Shown: piece by piece, positions 23,398-35,806 of the stretch | How the letters are laid out: every line of letters begins with the position of its first letter | Position numbering within the stretch: position 1 is the stretch's first letter | Notes under the pieces: model-generated | What the model saw: only the letters and a program-made list of their open reading frames with translations | Told to the model about the DNA's origin: nothing | The model's database searches: none | Assembly: GCA_914767715.1 (NCBI GenBank) | Contig: OU612069.1 | Location: 17,421,387-17,485,386, forward strand | Source: Membranipora membranacea | Taxonomy: Eukaryota; Bryozoa; Gymnolaemata; Cheilostomatida; Membraniporidae | DNA: 64,000 nt | Direction of reading: 5' to 3' | Translations under genes and position numbers: made by a program

Positions 23398-24154
23398 TAA
23401 TATTTTTTATTTCAGTTAAACCTAATTTCTAGGAAACCATCTATCTATTAGAACCGAAAAAATGTGAACTTTCAGAATCTTCAATCAGATCAGATTTGTT
23501 AAAAGATTAGCAGAAGTCATCCTATTATTGGCTAGATTGATTGACTGAATGATAGTTTGATAAATTGAAAATTTTGAAGCTCGATTTCTGATCATAGATA
23601 GTACTAGCTAGTAGTCATAACCATATGGTTACTACTATGGTACATTTTGCCGAAGGGCCCAACACCTTTTGGCTCTTATTTCAAATCAATTTGAGCAAGG
23701 AATTTAACATATACTTTGTTAGAAAGCTCACATGATTCTGTACAAGGTGGAAAAAGAATCTAAAATTTTTTTGTTATCTACTTATCAATCCCTGCTTTCT
23801 GAGACTGCGACACAAATTACAAATTCAACACTTCCCGCCAGAGTTTCTGAAAATGATAAAACTTGGTCCAGCAAAACATTGATGTCTTCATTTTATTCTA
23901 TTTATCATCAATATTTATTTGAAGAGTCCTAGTTTTGAAACGAAACTACATTGCTAAATAAAAATCACACCCAGATTTTATTTTTGCCAGCTAGGAGAGA
24001 CTGATGGAGGGAGAGAGTACAAGTGAAATGACAACCAATTCAATTCTAATGTGAGAATATTAGCCTCTCGTTTTATTATGTGGAATGATTTGGGTCTACT
24101 TCAATGTCTAGTCAAACAATTTGAAGACACTCTCCTCATCATGCCACAAACTCC

Positions 24155-26215
24155 TTGATGCCACGAGGCTCATGAGCCCCTCCCCCTGGGACTTACATGT
24201 CTTTACTTTGCCAAAGTCCACTATCAACCATCGAAAAAACACCAAACAGGGTAAGACACAAAATTCTTTTTGTTTACAACCTACCAATTGAAATCTCTCA
24301 CACCAATGAACTCCATCTTCATTGCTCACACTAACCAATGAACTCCCTCAGAGTTCATTGCACTAACTCACTCATCCTTCCTCTTTCATTTGCTTCAGGT
24401 TTGAAGTTTCTAGCACAAACAGAGCTGACTTCATGGACCAGAGAAAAAAATACTTCTACAAAATTCACAAAAATCCTGAGTAGGCTGAAATGGCTGCATG
24501 AGTATTGACATCCCTGTTGAACCCACAAACGTCAAAACGTCACAATCTAGCGTTCCACTAACGTCGCAATCAAAAAAACGTCGCAACGAAGGGTTTTTAA
24601 AACGTCGTAAACCCACAAACGTCGCAATTTTTTAAACGTCGCAATAGCTCGAACCCACTAACGTTGCAAATGTCGCAACTCAACACAAATACAAAGTTGT
24701 CCTCTCATTTGATGCAAATTGGTGATGATGATATGTTGCGAGAAGTAGAAAGGAGCATACAAACTACAAAACACAGTGGGGAATTGAATATCAACATTAA
24801 ATATTATGCCATGCATAATTGTTGTGTAGTTTTCAGGTTATTTGAATCATTTTTCCACTTTCTAGGGTCGTTTATTGTTACCTCAGACTCCATTAATACT
24901 GTCATAAATGGGTGCTAATCAAGATTTAGCACAAGTAAGGCAAATATCTGCATACATGTCAAGCTTGAAATATACTGTCATGTTTGATATGGGCTATGCT
25001 TTGAAAACTACTACTACTGCTACTTGAAATGCCCTAAATGTTGAATCATTATATGCATGAATCCCTTTATCTCTTTATGACTTACCCTTTATCTACTGAA
25101 TACGGAATTTTTACATCATTCCCAAGTTGCAACTTTATGGTTTTACACTACTTGAAATGCCATAAATGTTGAATCATTTATGCATGAATCCCTTTATCTC
25201 TATAAGAGGAAAAAATATAGCACTCAATCCAACTGTGTCAACACCTCTTGACAAGTTCAATCTTTGGCTAAATCAAACATTAAGGTACATCACAAATTGG
25301 TATGTCACTCTGTCTGCTAGATAGTGATTAGCATCCCTAATATGACAGCATTAATGGGTTCTGAGGTAACAACAAACGGCCCTAGGAAGTGAAAAAAATG
25401 ATTCAAATAACCTGAAAAATACTCAACAATTACCCATAGCACAATATATAATGTTGATATTCGATTCCCCACCGTGTTTTGAAGTTTGTATGCTCCTTTC
25501 TACTTCTCGCAACATATCATCATCACCAATTTGCATCAAATGAGAAGACAACTTCGTAGTTTTGTTGAGTTACGACATTTGTGACATTAGTGAGTTCGAG
25601 CTATTGCAATGTTTAAAGAAGTGCGACGTTTGTGGGTTTGCGATGTTTTAAAAACCCTTCGTTGCGACGTTTTTTGGATTGCGACGTTAGTGGAACGCTA
25701 GATTGCGACGTTTTGACGTTTGCGACGTTTGTGGGTTCAACAATCCCCACATGATTATTGTACTTTTTTTTTTATTTCACTAAATCGGTTCTTTTTACAC
25801 TCATATATGATTTCTCATAGTTTATTAGAAGCTTAAAAATTAATGAATACAATTTAGAACTCATATATGTGTGTAAAAAGCACCAATTTAGTGAAATAAA
25901 AAAAAAAGTACAATAATCATATGGGGATGTCAATACTCATGCAGCCATTTCAGCCTACTCAGGTTTTTTTGAATTTTGTAGAAGTATTTTTTTCTCTGGT
26001 CCATAAAGTCAGCTCTGTTTGTGCTAGAAACTTCAAACCTGAAGCAAATGAAAGAGGAAGGATGAGTGAGTTAGTGTGAGAGATTTCGAGGTAGGTTGTA
26101 AACAAAAAATTTTTTGTGTCTTACCCTGTTTGGTGTTTTTTGGGTGGTTGATAGTGGACATTGGCAAAGTAAAGACATGTAAGTCCCAGGGGCCCATGAC
26201 GAGGCTATCCTTGTT
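24155..26215. mobile_element. 2-kb fold-back element with about 750-bp arms
   Basis: The left arm (about 24155-24915) pairs with the right arm (about 25345-26215); shared marks include GACTTACATGTCTTTACTTTG, TGCATGAGTATTGACATCCC and GTTGCGAGAAGTAGAAAGGA. The loop of about 430 bases contains a diverged direct duplication (25017-25090 and 25147-25200). The right arm has an extra insertion (25745-25926). The arms carry dense ACGTCGCAA motifs. No transposase frame is present. Confidence 0.85.
25745..25926. mobile_element. 182-bp MITE nested in the fold-back arm
   Basis: CCCCACATGATTATTGTAC at the left and, reversed, CCCCATATGATTATTGTAC at the right start inverted arms of about 66 bp, which contain an A/T homopolymer run. 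The left arm of the host fold-back lacks it (24515-24525), so it inserted after the fold-back formed. Confidence 0.8.
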
Positions 26216-26400
26216 GAGAGATGTTGAGCTTGTCAGGACAGGCTATGCTAAGGGCTAAGGCCACCCCCATCACCCTCCCAATGACCAGAAGAATCTAACA
26301 GCCCTATGCCAGGTCACTGGAAGTACCTTATGAGATAACGTAGAAATGAAACTGAGTGACTTTTGCTGCGCTAAGAACCCATCCGGATGCCTATCGGACC

Positions 26401-26724
26401 ATAAGGCCACGTGACTTAGATATAGCCTGTGATTTTTGTCAGTGGGTGGGGGTGGGCGAGAAGAGAAGAATGAGTATAGGAGGAACCATCAATGTAATCT
26501 CATGATACTTTTTCGATGTGTTTTGTGTGAGTATCTATATATAAAGACATAGACATACATAGACATAGATATATATATATAGATACCCACACAAAATTGA
26601 AAAAGAAACACATCGAAAAAGGACCATGAGATTACATTGATTGTTCCCCCTATCTCTTTCACTCATCTCCCACCCCCACCCGCTGACAAATATCACAGGT
26701 TATATCAAAGTCACGTGGCCTTAT
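26401..26724. mobile_element. 324-bp hairpin element nested at the CATCCGG left end
   Basis: ATAAGGCCACGTGACTT at the left pairs with AAGTCACGTGGCCTTAT at the right. The arms of about 150 bp contain GTGGGTGGGGGTGGG and CATCGAAAAAG, around an AT-rich loop of AGACATA repeats. The corresponding position of the 55.6-kb copy lacks it. Confidence 0.8.
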
Positions 26725-26924
26725 GTATTGGACAACCGCCGGTTGTCTGCACGGCATCCGGTGGTTGCCCGATAGGCATCCGGTTGGCCGTCGGACAACC
26801 AACGGGTGCCAAATAGGCATCCGGTTGCAATAATCGCGTCCGGACACAAATTTGACAGAGGCGGATGGGTTCGTAACAGAGAAGGATGGGTTGTGGACAC
26901 TCATCATCCAAGCAAAAGACCCAT

Positions 26925-27110
26925 CCGGACATGTTTCAGCAGCTAAATTACTGCTCAAAGCCCATCCGGACAGGTTTTTAGCAGCTAAAATTACCGCTCA
27001 AAGCCAATCCGGACAGGTTTTTAGCAGCTTAAATTACTGCTCAAAGCCCATCCGGGCAGGTTTTTAGCAGCTAAAATCACTGCTCAATGCCCATCCGGAT
27101 GGGCAAAAAT
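26925..27110. repeat. 43-bp tandem repeat, four units
   Basis: Units contain CCCATCCGGACAGG, TTTTTAGCAGC and ACTGCTCAA. The 55.6-kb copy has three units (about 55800-55930). The last unit closes with the palindrome GCCCATCCGGATGGGC. Confidence 0.9.
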
Positions 27111-28694
27111 TCAAGTGGACATCCACATGCTGAGACAATACAAAATAATATTAAGTGGTCATCCTTTTCATAAGAACACAAGCGCCAAATGGACGTCAAT
27201 AAAGGCTTGACTACTGCCAAAAGGCCGTCCATTTAACAAGCATTAAATGGACCTCTGTTTTCATTAACATAACTTTTGTCAAGTGGACGTCCATTTAACA
27301 TGCATTTCAAGTGTTAAGTAGCCGTCCACTTTACTGAGAGTATGATTGCGATAGTAGGACGTCCAGTTAACTGTCAGCCTATTTGGGGTCTTTGACCAGT
27401 TAATGTTAAGTGATTGTTTATTGGTCCTGGCAAATATTGACATTTCTCAATAACTTTGGATTTTCCAAAATGAGCTCTACTTATTGTATGGTTTTACTGG
27501 ATCTCTGCATTTTAAACTGGTTTTTAAGCGATGTATCAACTAACTTTGACAATGCATTTCATTCTGATCCTCTTAAACTAGCAATCAAAGGTTTACAGCA
27601 TTCCTAGGTGAAAGAGTGCCACCCACAGGCCTATTTGTCTGGGTCTGAACAGAACTAGATATGACCAGGGAGTAACAGGGGACTGACACACCTTGTAGCA
27701 ATAATTAGTCTGCAGTTTTATACCATGAGACTTACACAATATTCTTAGCACTCATTGGTACGTTTAGATTAAGTATGCTGTCTTACCCAGCAGCTTATGT
27801 AATGAGATTGAAAGTGTAAACCAACGAGCAGATTGGTTTGCAATTTCTGACATGCCACTGACCAAGAGGCTATTCACAATTTTGTTATTGGTATCTTTGA
27901 TTTCTATGACATACCCAAGCATAATGTCATGATGATCTTGGCTTGGCAGCAAGCTACTTGACATGCCAAGCCTTCATGTATAATGTAGATTTTATAAGGA
28001 TAGAAAAAGAAGAAAATCAGAAAAAAATCCTTTACAATCAACCCGTTTTAACCAATCATCTTTGCATTTCTTGGGAATCAATGAAAATCTCTTTCAGCTG
28101 GTGTTAAAGTTTTAATACTATTATTGTTGATCAAATCAGTAAAATAATAATATTAAAAAAAGATTGCATCACAACATGGATTGGGTCACAGGAATGTCTC
28201 CTCCAACAAGGTTTTCCTCAATTTATGTAACTTTTGCACTTCTGTAGGTTGTGGCACACTCACACACTGCGAGTAGTGAAACAGTCAAGCTGTTTTCTTC
28301 TTGGATCACCGATTATCTGCAAACATACACGAACAGCCATCTGTCAACATGTTGCACACGTGGCAATGGAAACTCTCATAACCATGTATATCTCTTATAA
28401 AATCCAGCCGTTTATCGAACCTGTTTTATCTAATTATTATTAAACCAAAGCAGATACAGAATGCCTCATGATTGTCTAATATTAATTATGTGAAGCAATA
28501 TAGTATGTCAATCACGATTCAGAGTGTAGCTTCAATAGCCAATTTCAATGGCATGGCACTCTATACAATACGGTTGAGTCTTGATCACTTTTTTTGTTGG
28601 CGTTATTGCAGAATGAAAAATAGGAAACCTTGTTAACCATCCCTTCATGACAGTGACATATTATATTATGCTCACCCAATCACTTGACCTGAAC

Positions 28695-29120
28695 CTTAAA
28701 TGTGGGCGACGTAACAGCATGGGAAGCCTGGTGTAGTAGCATTAGTGTTATCATTGATTTACTGTCCAAAATCCAGGTTTTTCGTTCATAACTCGATCAA
28801 TTTTGATCGGATTTTGAGAATTGCTGTACAATCAGCAGCATCTTGTTATCAGCTTGATGCTATTTCTTCTTAAAAATCTTGTTGCCTTAAGTTTTTACCA
28901 AACTGTTTAGTACAAGTTGCTTAATCTATTGTAATTTTCAAACTCAAAATCCGATCAAAATTGATCAAGTTATCAACAAAAAACCTGGTATATGAGCTGC
29001 AAGTTAATGATAACACCAATGCTGCTACACCTTCCAATGTCGTGACGTTGCCTACAATTAAAGGCCTCAATGCTTATGCTCCATATAGTCTCCTGTCTAG
29101 GTTCATTATTAAGTCTATGT
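28695..29120. mobile_element. Fold-back element with about 125-bp arms
   Basis: GATCAATTTTGATCGGATTTTGAG at about 28795 and its reverse at about 28945 are the inner ends of arms that extend out to GTAACAGCAT and CGTGACGTTGCC. The 3' flank ends in CCTGTCTAGGTTCATTATTAA, shared with 6960-7070 and 41525-41640. Confidence 0.7.
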
Positions 29121-29880
29121 GTGCATCATAGATCTTGATCCCAATTTGCGCAGTAAACTTTGCAGCGCTAACGTTGACACAATTCAAGGTATGTATAATT
29201 TAATCCTTGGATGAAAAAAGAAGGTTACAACAATAATACAAGAACTGATACGAGAATCACCAAATAGATGCAAAACTGCTCGGCTCAAGTGGTCAGTCCA
29301 TAGCTTACATACATGCATTCGGAATTGCTCCCCCTCCACTGTAAGGGATGCAAATCCGAATGTTCAAGTAATAGGGCTTAGCAGCGTAAAATTCAAAAAC
29401 CTGACAATCCAACTAACAAAATTTATATCTGGGAATTAGGCCCACAGCTTATTTTGCAGCTCATTAGGTCATTTTCACTGGGACAGAGGTCTGGTCATGC
29501 GTTAAGTGACGCTCCTAGACTATAAGGAATACAATGATCGTAGAATCGAAACAGCGAGTAAGAACTAAGTGGCACACAGAGATAATGTTACGATGAAATA
29601 TAGCAGTGCATATTGTAGATGATCAGCAAACTAAAAATATAATATATATGCTGTGATTCCCAAAAAAGCTGACCTGAACCTAATCCTGCAGATGACTGCA
29701 GTGGCAGCTAGTTTTGAGCTAATACAAGTCTCCAGTTTAAGCTGGTGAAACAAAAGAAGCAGTAGGGAATAGTGGGGAAGTTGAAAAGAATCTAGTTTAA
29801 AGTGAAACCAACCTGCCAGACGATGCATGTAGAGGGTAGCAATACATCCATCCATCCATATAAAACGATATCTACCTCTC

Positions 29881-31752
29881 TTAAACAACTAGGTGGATCA
29901 ATTTTATTCATGTATCAAATTGTTCTCTGATTCTTCAGCTCCGTAATGATGTGCTGCTTTAGAAAATTGGTCCACTCTTAGTGCATTTTATATCTATCGC
30001 AGTAGAGGCATTCCCGAAAACGCTCACATCAAGCCAGGCTAACGTTTTGTGACGTCAGAGAGCTGTTTGAGTGATCAGCCTATTGTAAAATCAAAACAAA
30101 CAGAGCCTTCTTGTATTCATTACAGCAGAAAATCCATGGTGCTGATTTTCATTTTCCACTATGAGCCTATGCACCCACATCTCAATTGCAACCTCATGGA
30201 AGGGCACTGGCATCCCCATCCCCAAATTTGAGATATGATGGTCTAAAAAGTCAGCTTATTTGTGTGATTTCTGCAAATGTAGGTCAACACAGAGCACCAA
30301 ACTAAGGCTATATTGTGTAGTAAGGTATTCTATGAAAGGCCCCCATTGAATACAATACTCCACTGAGATCCACTGGCTAAGTAAACAAACTTGGAATTTT
30401 ATATTACAACAAGCACTGCGGTGTGTGTGTGTGTTCGATTGAGAATAAATGACACTACTATAAACTGAGGTAAGACGCAGGTCAGATAATAAAATAATCC
30501 AGCGATAGCTGAGTCATCGGCTGCACGAAGTTAGTGAAAATAAGGCAAAGGGAAAGGAGATCAAGAATTTTTAGACTTTAGCATTCCAATATGTTATAGC
30601 TTTAGACTTTAGATAAAGCTGTTACTGTTCTCCTATTCTTGAAACTGACCAGCTTATAGTATGCCTTATGTATAATTATGTGAACTTGACTAAAAACTTT
30701 CGGTGAGGACCTGCTGTTTGCCATCCATTGTATATTTATAATTAGAGATTTTTAATTGATAAAACTTTATCAGCAGACAAAAATTCTATGTGATGATAAA
30801 ATTCTAAATAATGTGCTGGGTAGATGGCGAGCCGAGGTAAATCCGAAAAAATACTGTGCTGCGGCTAACTGTGACAAAGATTCTTGATTTTTTGTAAAAA
30901 ATGGCCAGAACACAAAACATCAACCAAGACACAAATTTTTCCATTAAAATATTATTGTCATTCCGCTTGAGAAACAAGCCTACCTCTGCATGCATATCCT
31001 CCACGGTCAGTTCTTGTAAAGAAACATATTCCTTCACCATCAGTTGCCTGCCCTATTCTCCTAGAATGGCCCCAGAAGCTTCATTTTCTGAATCAACAGA
31101 TTCGTCACTTAGATAACATCAGTTATCTGACGACATTATTGCCATCGAAATATTTTGCCCAAAACTAAAGATCGTAAGTTTAATAGCGTGTGTTGAATAA
31201 TGTTAGACAAATTGATCGTCGCTAATAAACTAACTCTGGCTTTGTGAATTGGGGCTTGTATCATGCTATGGTCATGGATGTTTATACGATGAGCATATCA
31301 CAGTGTAAGGATATATCCTTACTCTGTGAGCATATTTTGCAGTCATCGATGAGGTAATTTATTATGAGCCCGCAATAATGTTTGTTTTGACAGCAATGTG
31401 ATATTTTATGTGGGGAGAGCCTTGTCAAAGATTATAAAACATTGGCCATGTAGACATAACCGCATCCACTAGGACACTGTGTGTAGTCAACAAAGATGTT
31501 GATGCGTGACCTATTTAGCTAAAGTTGTTGAGGAATTTCTATCAACACAGCGCACTAACAGCTCTGTGACGTCAAATATCACACCCGTTTCAGGGTTAAT
31601 TTTATGCGAGCGTTTTTAGGAAGGCCTCTACTGCGATAGATATATAATGCACTTAGAGTGGACCAATTTTTTAATGAAGCATATCATTACGGAGGTGAAG
31701 AATCAGAGAATAATGTGATGCATAGATAATATTGAGCCACCTAGTGGTTTAA
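29881..31752. mobile_element. TTAA-flanked transposon with 190-bp inverted ends, copy 1
   Basis: TTAA at 29881-29884 and 31749-31752 bounds a 1.87-kb element. Its ends are ACAACTAGGTGGATCAAT and, reversed, ACCACTAGGTGGCTCAAT, and about 190 bp are inverted. A decayed minus-strand frame around 30940-31110 (SVDSENEASGAIL, EDMHAEVGLFLKRND) is also found in copy 2 and may be a remnant of an internal gene; I cannot name it. A TTAA target suggests a piggyBac-like transposase acting in trans. Confidence 0.8.
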
Positions 31753-33086
31753 CTGGCGCTATTGTTTTTAGACCCGTATTAATTTATTACCAGTAGTCAG
31801 AAGAGCATCTCACCGTGCCAAGCAGGCTTCATCGAAAGCGCACACAAACACATGGCATAACAGATACTCTCACTATTTTCTCAATCATCTATAAAATTTC
31901 ACATTAGTTTCTGCCTGTGAGGTTCTACTGAGTGCTCGCTTTGCTTAGCATCCTGTAAAATCTTTTGGGCAGAACTGGCTTAAAATAAACTTGAGAAATA
32001 ATTCATGTGGAACTACCTTACTTCCATAACAAACAAAAAAATTTATGGTGAAATGACCAAACTTGAGTCGAGATCAAGGTCAGTCATATCAGGACCATTA
32101 GACATTCATTTAACATTATAAAGTCCAGTCAACTGGACACACTAATATTCATCAAGGTGGCCGGCCACTTAACACTTGAAATGCTTGCTAAACTGACGGC
32201 CACTTGACAGTGCATTATCAATTATATTGATTTATAAAATGGATGGCCATTTAGCAGTAAAGGACGGGTGTTTAGCACAAGTGGATGGCTATTTAAAAGA
32301 GGTAATAAGTGGACTTTTAGCCTTTTAGCGGACACATATTTATCACAACAACTTTAACTACTCTGATTTTGTCTCAATTGTCATTAGCTGCTATTTCAGA
32401 GGAAAAATACTTGGCCTCTGGCATTTGGTCTCTCTTGCCACCCAGCCCATCAGAACACAGCAAACACATTGGCTATACAAATTCTCGGTCATAATAGTTT
32501 GGGTACATGGAGAAGCACATAAGATGCACTATGAGGCTGTCCTGACCCAATGGATTCTTGAGGTCAAACACATAAATCCAGCACATCTCACGGCGAAACA
32601 ATTGACTCCAATATATTATATCAACAAACAGTATAAACCTTTAATATTCATTATCATGGTGTTTACCTTTTCGAACTGAGTTATTTTTGTGATGCTGTCA
32701 TCTTATTCTGTCTGATGGTAGATGACAGTTGGTTTTTGGTGTCTTTTACATTTGATATTGGATTTTTTTCCAAGGTCTGCACACATTTTCTGGAATTGTT
32801 TCCACCTACAACATTTGACCTACCTTTATGAAGTCTATAACTCTGTTGTAGAATGAAGACTGTTCTATGAACTGCATAACCAACACTCCCTGGTATCACT
32901 TGCAGCATTATGCTGAAATTCGCATACAATAAGGTACAAGCCCAAAGAACACCACACCCGGTGTGAACGGTTTGACGTCTTTCTTTAGTTGTTTTATTGC
33001 TCCAGCTTATCAAGTGTGAAGAACCTAGTGGCTTTTAATCAAACATCCAAACGAGCCAAAGTCAAAACAATCAGAGTAGTTTTTAT

Positions 33087-33138
33087 CTGTGGTGGCGGAG
33101 GGATGTTGCGATATTGCGATATGCCTCCGCCACCACAG
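33087..33138. repeat. Perfect 15-bp stem hairpin
   Basis: CTGTGGTGGCGGAGG and CCTCCGCCACCACAG enclose 22 bases that contain TTGCGATA twice. It could be a tiny transposon remnant. There is no evidence of transcription. Confidence 0.6.
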
Positions 33139-34570
33139 AGGGAACAAGGTTGTTCTAAGGATTCCAGGGTTTAAGACATCCAAGTGATAGCAGATATTTG
33201 ATTGTCTGTGCAGGTGTTGTAGTATTAAGCAATTATACCGTATAAAGTGGGCTGTATTCCATCAAAAAATCTCTCTCTTCTTCTATTTGACCACCATAAT
33301 AGATGTTCAGATACTCAATTCATACTGCTTTCAATCAAGTTGGCATAGTTGTCTTCTTTTATTTCAGGTGGCACTTTCTCCTCGTCTCCATACACAGACT
33401 TTGCCTAGGCTTTTCTATAATTTGTATACACCCTATTTGATGAGTAGAGACCACTAATCAAAAGAGCCTTTATATCTGTTATGAGCCCATGTAGAAGAAA
33501 ATATTAGAAGAACCACTGTACATTACAATCAACGACTATGACTTAGACGCATTCCCTGTCCGCTGTTTTTCAAGCATGAAAATGAGTGATTTTCATTTCA
33601 GACCGATGCGCTTGTTTGCTCTGTTAAAATAAGATTATAATGGAGCAATTGATTCTTCCTGCTGACAAAGCCTTGCTTATTTCAGATTCACCCAAAAATG
33701 GTCCATGCGATGCTTTATAGTTTGTACCAAATCTTGCAATTTACCCAGCACTCGCCTCCCAAATCAGATCCATACTGACGAAATAACTCAAAAACTCGAC
33801 AATTTAATTCCTAAGTGACTGTTGTGTGCAGTGACATATGCTCTCATAAGACTTGCTGCACTCAGTCAGTAATATTGATAGTCTATGTTAAGATGTGCTG
33901 AGTATCTGTGATGCACACAGATGGACAAGATCTAATGAAAAAATAGAAAGTTTCTCCAGGTATCCCACTGCTAACACGATTATCAATACTCCTCCTTAGG
34001 AGGCAGTCAAATTCATTTACATTTTACATCACCCTGAAGTCAGAAACAACTAGATGACAAATTTATTGAGTTGAATTTACTTTGTGACTTGTAATTTCTA
34101 GTTTTTAAACAATGTAAACAACACAGATTATCCAAAAAAAAACCTTGAGTGTTTAAACATCAGAATATTTGCAAAAATTGTTGAAAAGATTGTCAAAACC
34201 TCAAATCACTCAGTATTAATCATTGCATGCTTTGGATTTCAACATCATCCTAATGCCTGAAATGTCGAGATTTACAAAGAATTTATTTTAGATTTCTTTG
34301 CGATTTGGAAATACAAATTTTCAAGAAAAACACACAATCTACCTATGTAAATTTTGTATCTTCCATTGAAATTCTATTGAAAGCCGCTATTCATGAAGCT
34401 AATAATTGAAGCATATCACTGGTTTTCATGCGGGCTGAAGACTGAGTTTGATTGGAATGTCATAGCCACAATCTCATTTATTCATCATATTAATGTAAAC
34501 AAAACCTTGAAATACTTAGCGATGTATTGATCTGCCTTTACATTGCCAATTTCTTTCTCGAGCAGTAACC
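33139..34570. other. Intergenic, no gene recognised
   Basis: AT-rich with stops in all frames. No splice-bounded open stretch, RNA gene or terminal repeat was found. Confidence 0.45.
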
Positions 34571-34738
34571 ATGGTTAACAGAAAATGTTGTATCTGCCAA
34601 AGCACTGTGGGTTATTTCCAGTGGCCGAAATCATACAGTTTTAAACTTGAGTGCTGTGACTACCTCAGAGATATTCTCCCTCTGATAATCACATCACATG
34701 GACTCCACGTCGATTTGCTACAAATGCCTCCTAAATGA
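34571..34738 (+). CDS. 55-residue Cys-rich open frame, unclear
   Basis: ATG to TGA encoding MVNRKCCICQ..., with CxxC near the start, FQWPKSYSFKLEC and no repeats. A CxxC start with a WPK stretch faintly recalls a THAP-type zinc finger, but the C2CH spacing cannot be completed, so I do not assign it. It may be a transposon fragment or chance. Confidence 0.15.
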   Translation: MVNRKCCICQSTVGYFQWPKSYSFKLECCDYLRDILPLIITSHGLHVDLLQMPPK

Positions 34739-34978
34739 TATTCAATCTTGCTTTCATTAGAGCTGTTAATCTCCCTGTAATTTTCATTCTCACTGTCGGA
34801 TGAGCTACAGCTGTAATTTTTCGCCGTGTTCGATTTAGATCGTTAGCTTTGTCATTGAATTATGAAATGTCATACACTATCCCATTTTACCAGCTAAACC
34901 AGTGACGTATATTAGCAATCGCGGACCAGTACCACGGATATCCATTTACTAAAATCTGTGATTAATCAATGCTGTCCA

Positions 34979-35073
34979 GCCTGAATAGCTCAGTGTGTAG
35001 AGCATCTGCCTGGTATATACTGTTTATTAAGAATGTTGTGGGTTCGAATCCCCACCGAGTCAAATCTTTTTTT
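34979..35073 (+). ncRNA. tRNA-like pol III unit (tRNA pseudogene or SINE head)
   Basis: TAGCTCAGTGTGTAGAGCA has the A-box shape with a 4-bp D stem. GTGGGTTCGAATCCCCAC has a perfect 5-bp T stem and a B box. A T7 run follows at about 35067, fitting a pol III terminator. The acceptor stem pairs poorly and the anticodon arm is too long, so it is not a standard tRNA. Confidence 0.55.
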
Positions 35074-35086
35074 CAAATGGGTGCTT

Positions 35087-35700
35087 TATAGGCCAGAAGC
35101 AGCCTAGCTGTAAGTGCTCTATAAAATAATGGCACAGACAATTTTTGATGGCAGGAAACTGATCGCATATTATACTTCATTGATGTTCCTTTTGTAAAAT
35201 TCACCGGGTGTACCCAGTTGTAGTCTTATTTAGAAATTAAAAGGTGTTTTGTTTTTGCATTATATGTGTGGGCCATAACTCCTATTCTGTGTAATCTTAC
35301 TAATCTAATCTTCAGGGAATTCCAGGTTGAAACTGCATTGTGGGATTTTGTTGACTTGCCAATTTATTTACCAAGTAAACTTGCAGAAGTCTGCTCATGT
35401 TAGATCAGGAAAAGTTTAAAATTTTCAATAAGTATAATGTCAGATCTTTATGAGGTTAGTATGATACTGTCTTGCGGCAGCATATCCGCAATTATTATAT
35501 AAAATTCCATATAATAAGTGAAATGTTAAGAATTCAATAAAAGGTGTTTCTAGGGTGGAAAAACATGCTGAATCCAAAATTAAGTGTGTACCCAGTTGTA
35601 GCGATCATGTCAGCAGCAGCGGGGCAGCATCCTCATTTCTTCGAAAAATTGAGAGTTTAAATAAAAGGTGTTTCAAGGGTATAACAACGTGCTGAATATA
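35087..35700. mobile_element. Single end of the AGGCCAAAAGCAGC transposon family
   Basis: About 600 bases match 60863-61470 closely (AAGCAGCCTAGCTGTAA, ATTCACCGGGTGTACCCAG, GCGGCAGCATATCCGCAAT). The matching inverted right end, seen at 62735-63006 in the other copy, is absent here, so this copy is truncated. It then runs into another repeat at 35720-35900. Confidence 0.8.
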
Positions 35701-35772
35701 AAGAAACAAGTGTGTAACCTAGAACAAGTCTAGTCAAGTTTGATCCAATTGCCTGCATGCCTGTTGGGCCCG

Positions 35773-35806
35773 ATCCACTGGTCACGCCGTGGCGTGACCA
35801 GTGGAT
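35773..35806. repeat. Perfect 16-bp-arm palindrome
   Basis: ATCCACTGGTCACGCC, GT, GGCGTGACCAGTGGAT. The left flank (GATCCAATTGCCTGCATG) matches the MITE at 12161-12273 (GATTGCCTGCATTCC, CCACTGGTCACGCC), so it is a rearranged member of that family. Confidence 0.85.

Larger units (their letters stand above)
26375..32350. mobile_element. Composite CATCCGG-family element, about 6 kb, with nested insertions
   Basis: The left end (26375-26400, 26725-27210) and right end (32035-32350) match the two halves of the 1-kb element at 55612-56634 in order and orientation. The left part has a CATCCGG-rich zone, 43-bp tandem repeats and GTGGACGTCC motifs; the right part has GGTGGCCGGCC and AAGTGGA motifs, and 27210-27390 is partly the inverted counterpart of 32130-32330. 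The interior holds a fold-back (28695-29120) and a TTAA element (29881-31752). Small open frames at 27410-27607 and 27764-27964 resemble nothing I know, so no transposase is recognised. That it is one element is inference from the 55.6-kb copy. Confidence 0.55.

Noticed and set aside
22829-23419. Matching 60-73 residue frames on both strands
   Set aside because: They come from the two arms of the 633-bp hairpin and have no splice or domain support.
26659-27067. Overlapping frames on both strands with RMPIGQP or PDRFLAAK repeats
   Set aside because: They are translations of the CATCCGG and 43-bp tandem repeats; the same frames recur at 55505-55821 in the second element copy.
32681-33013. 110-residue minus frame
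   Set aside because: No recognisable domain, no related copy in the window, and no splice sites that would place it in a gene.
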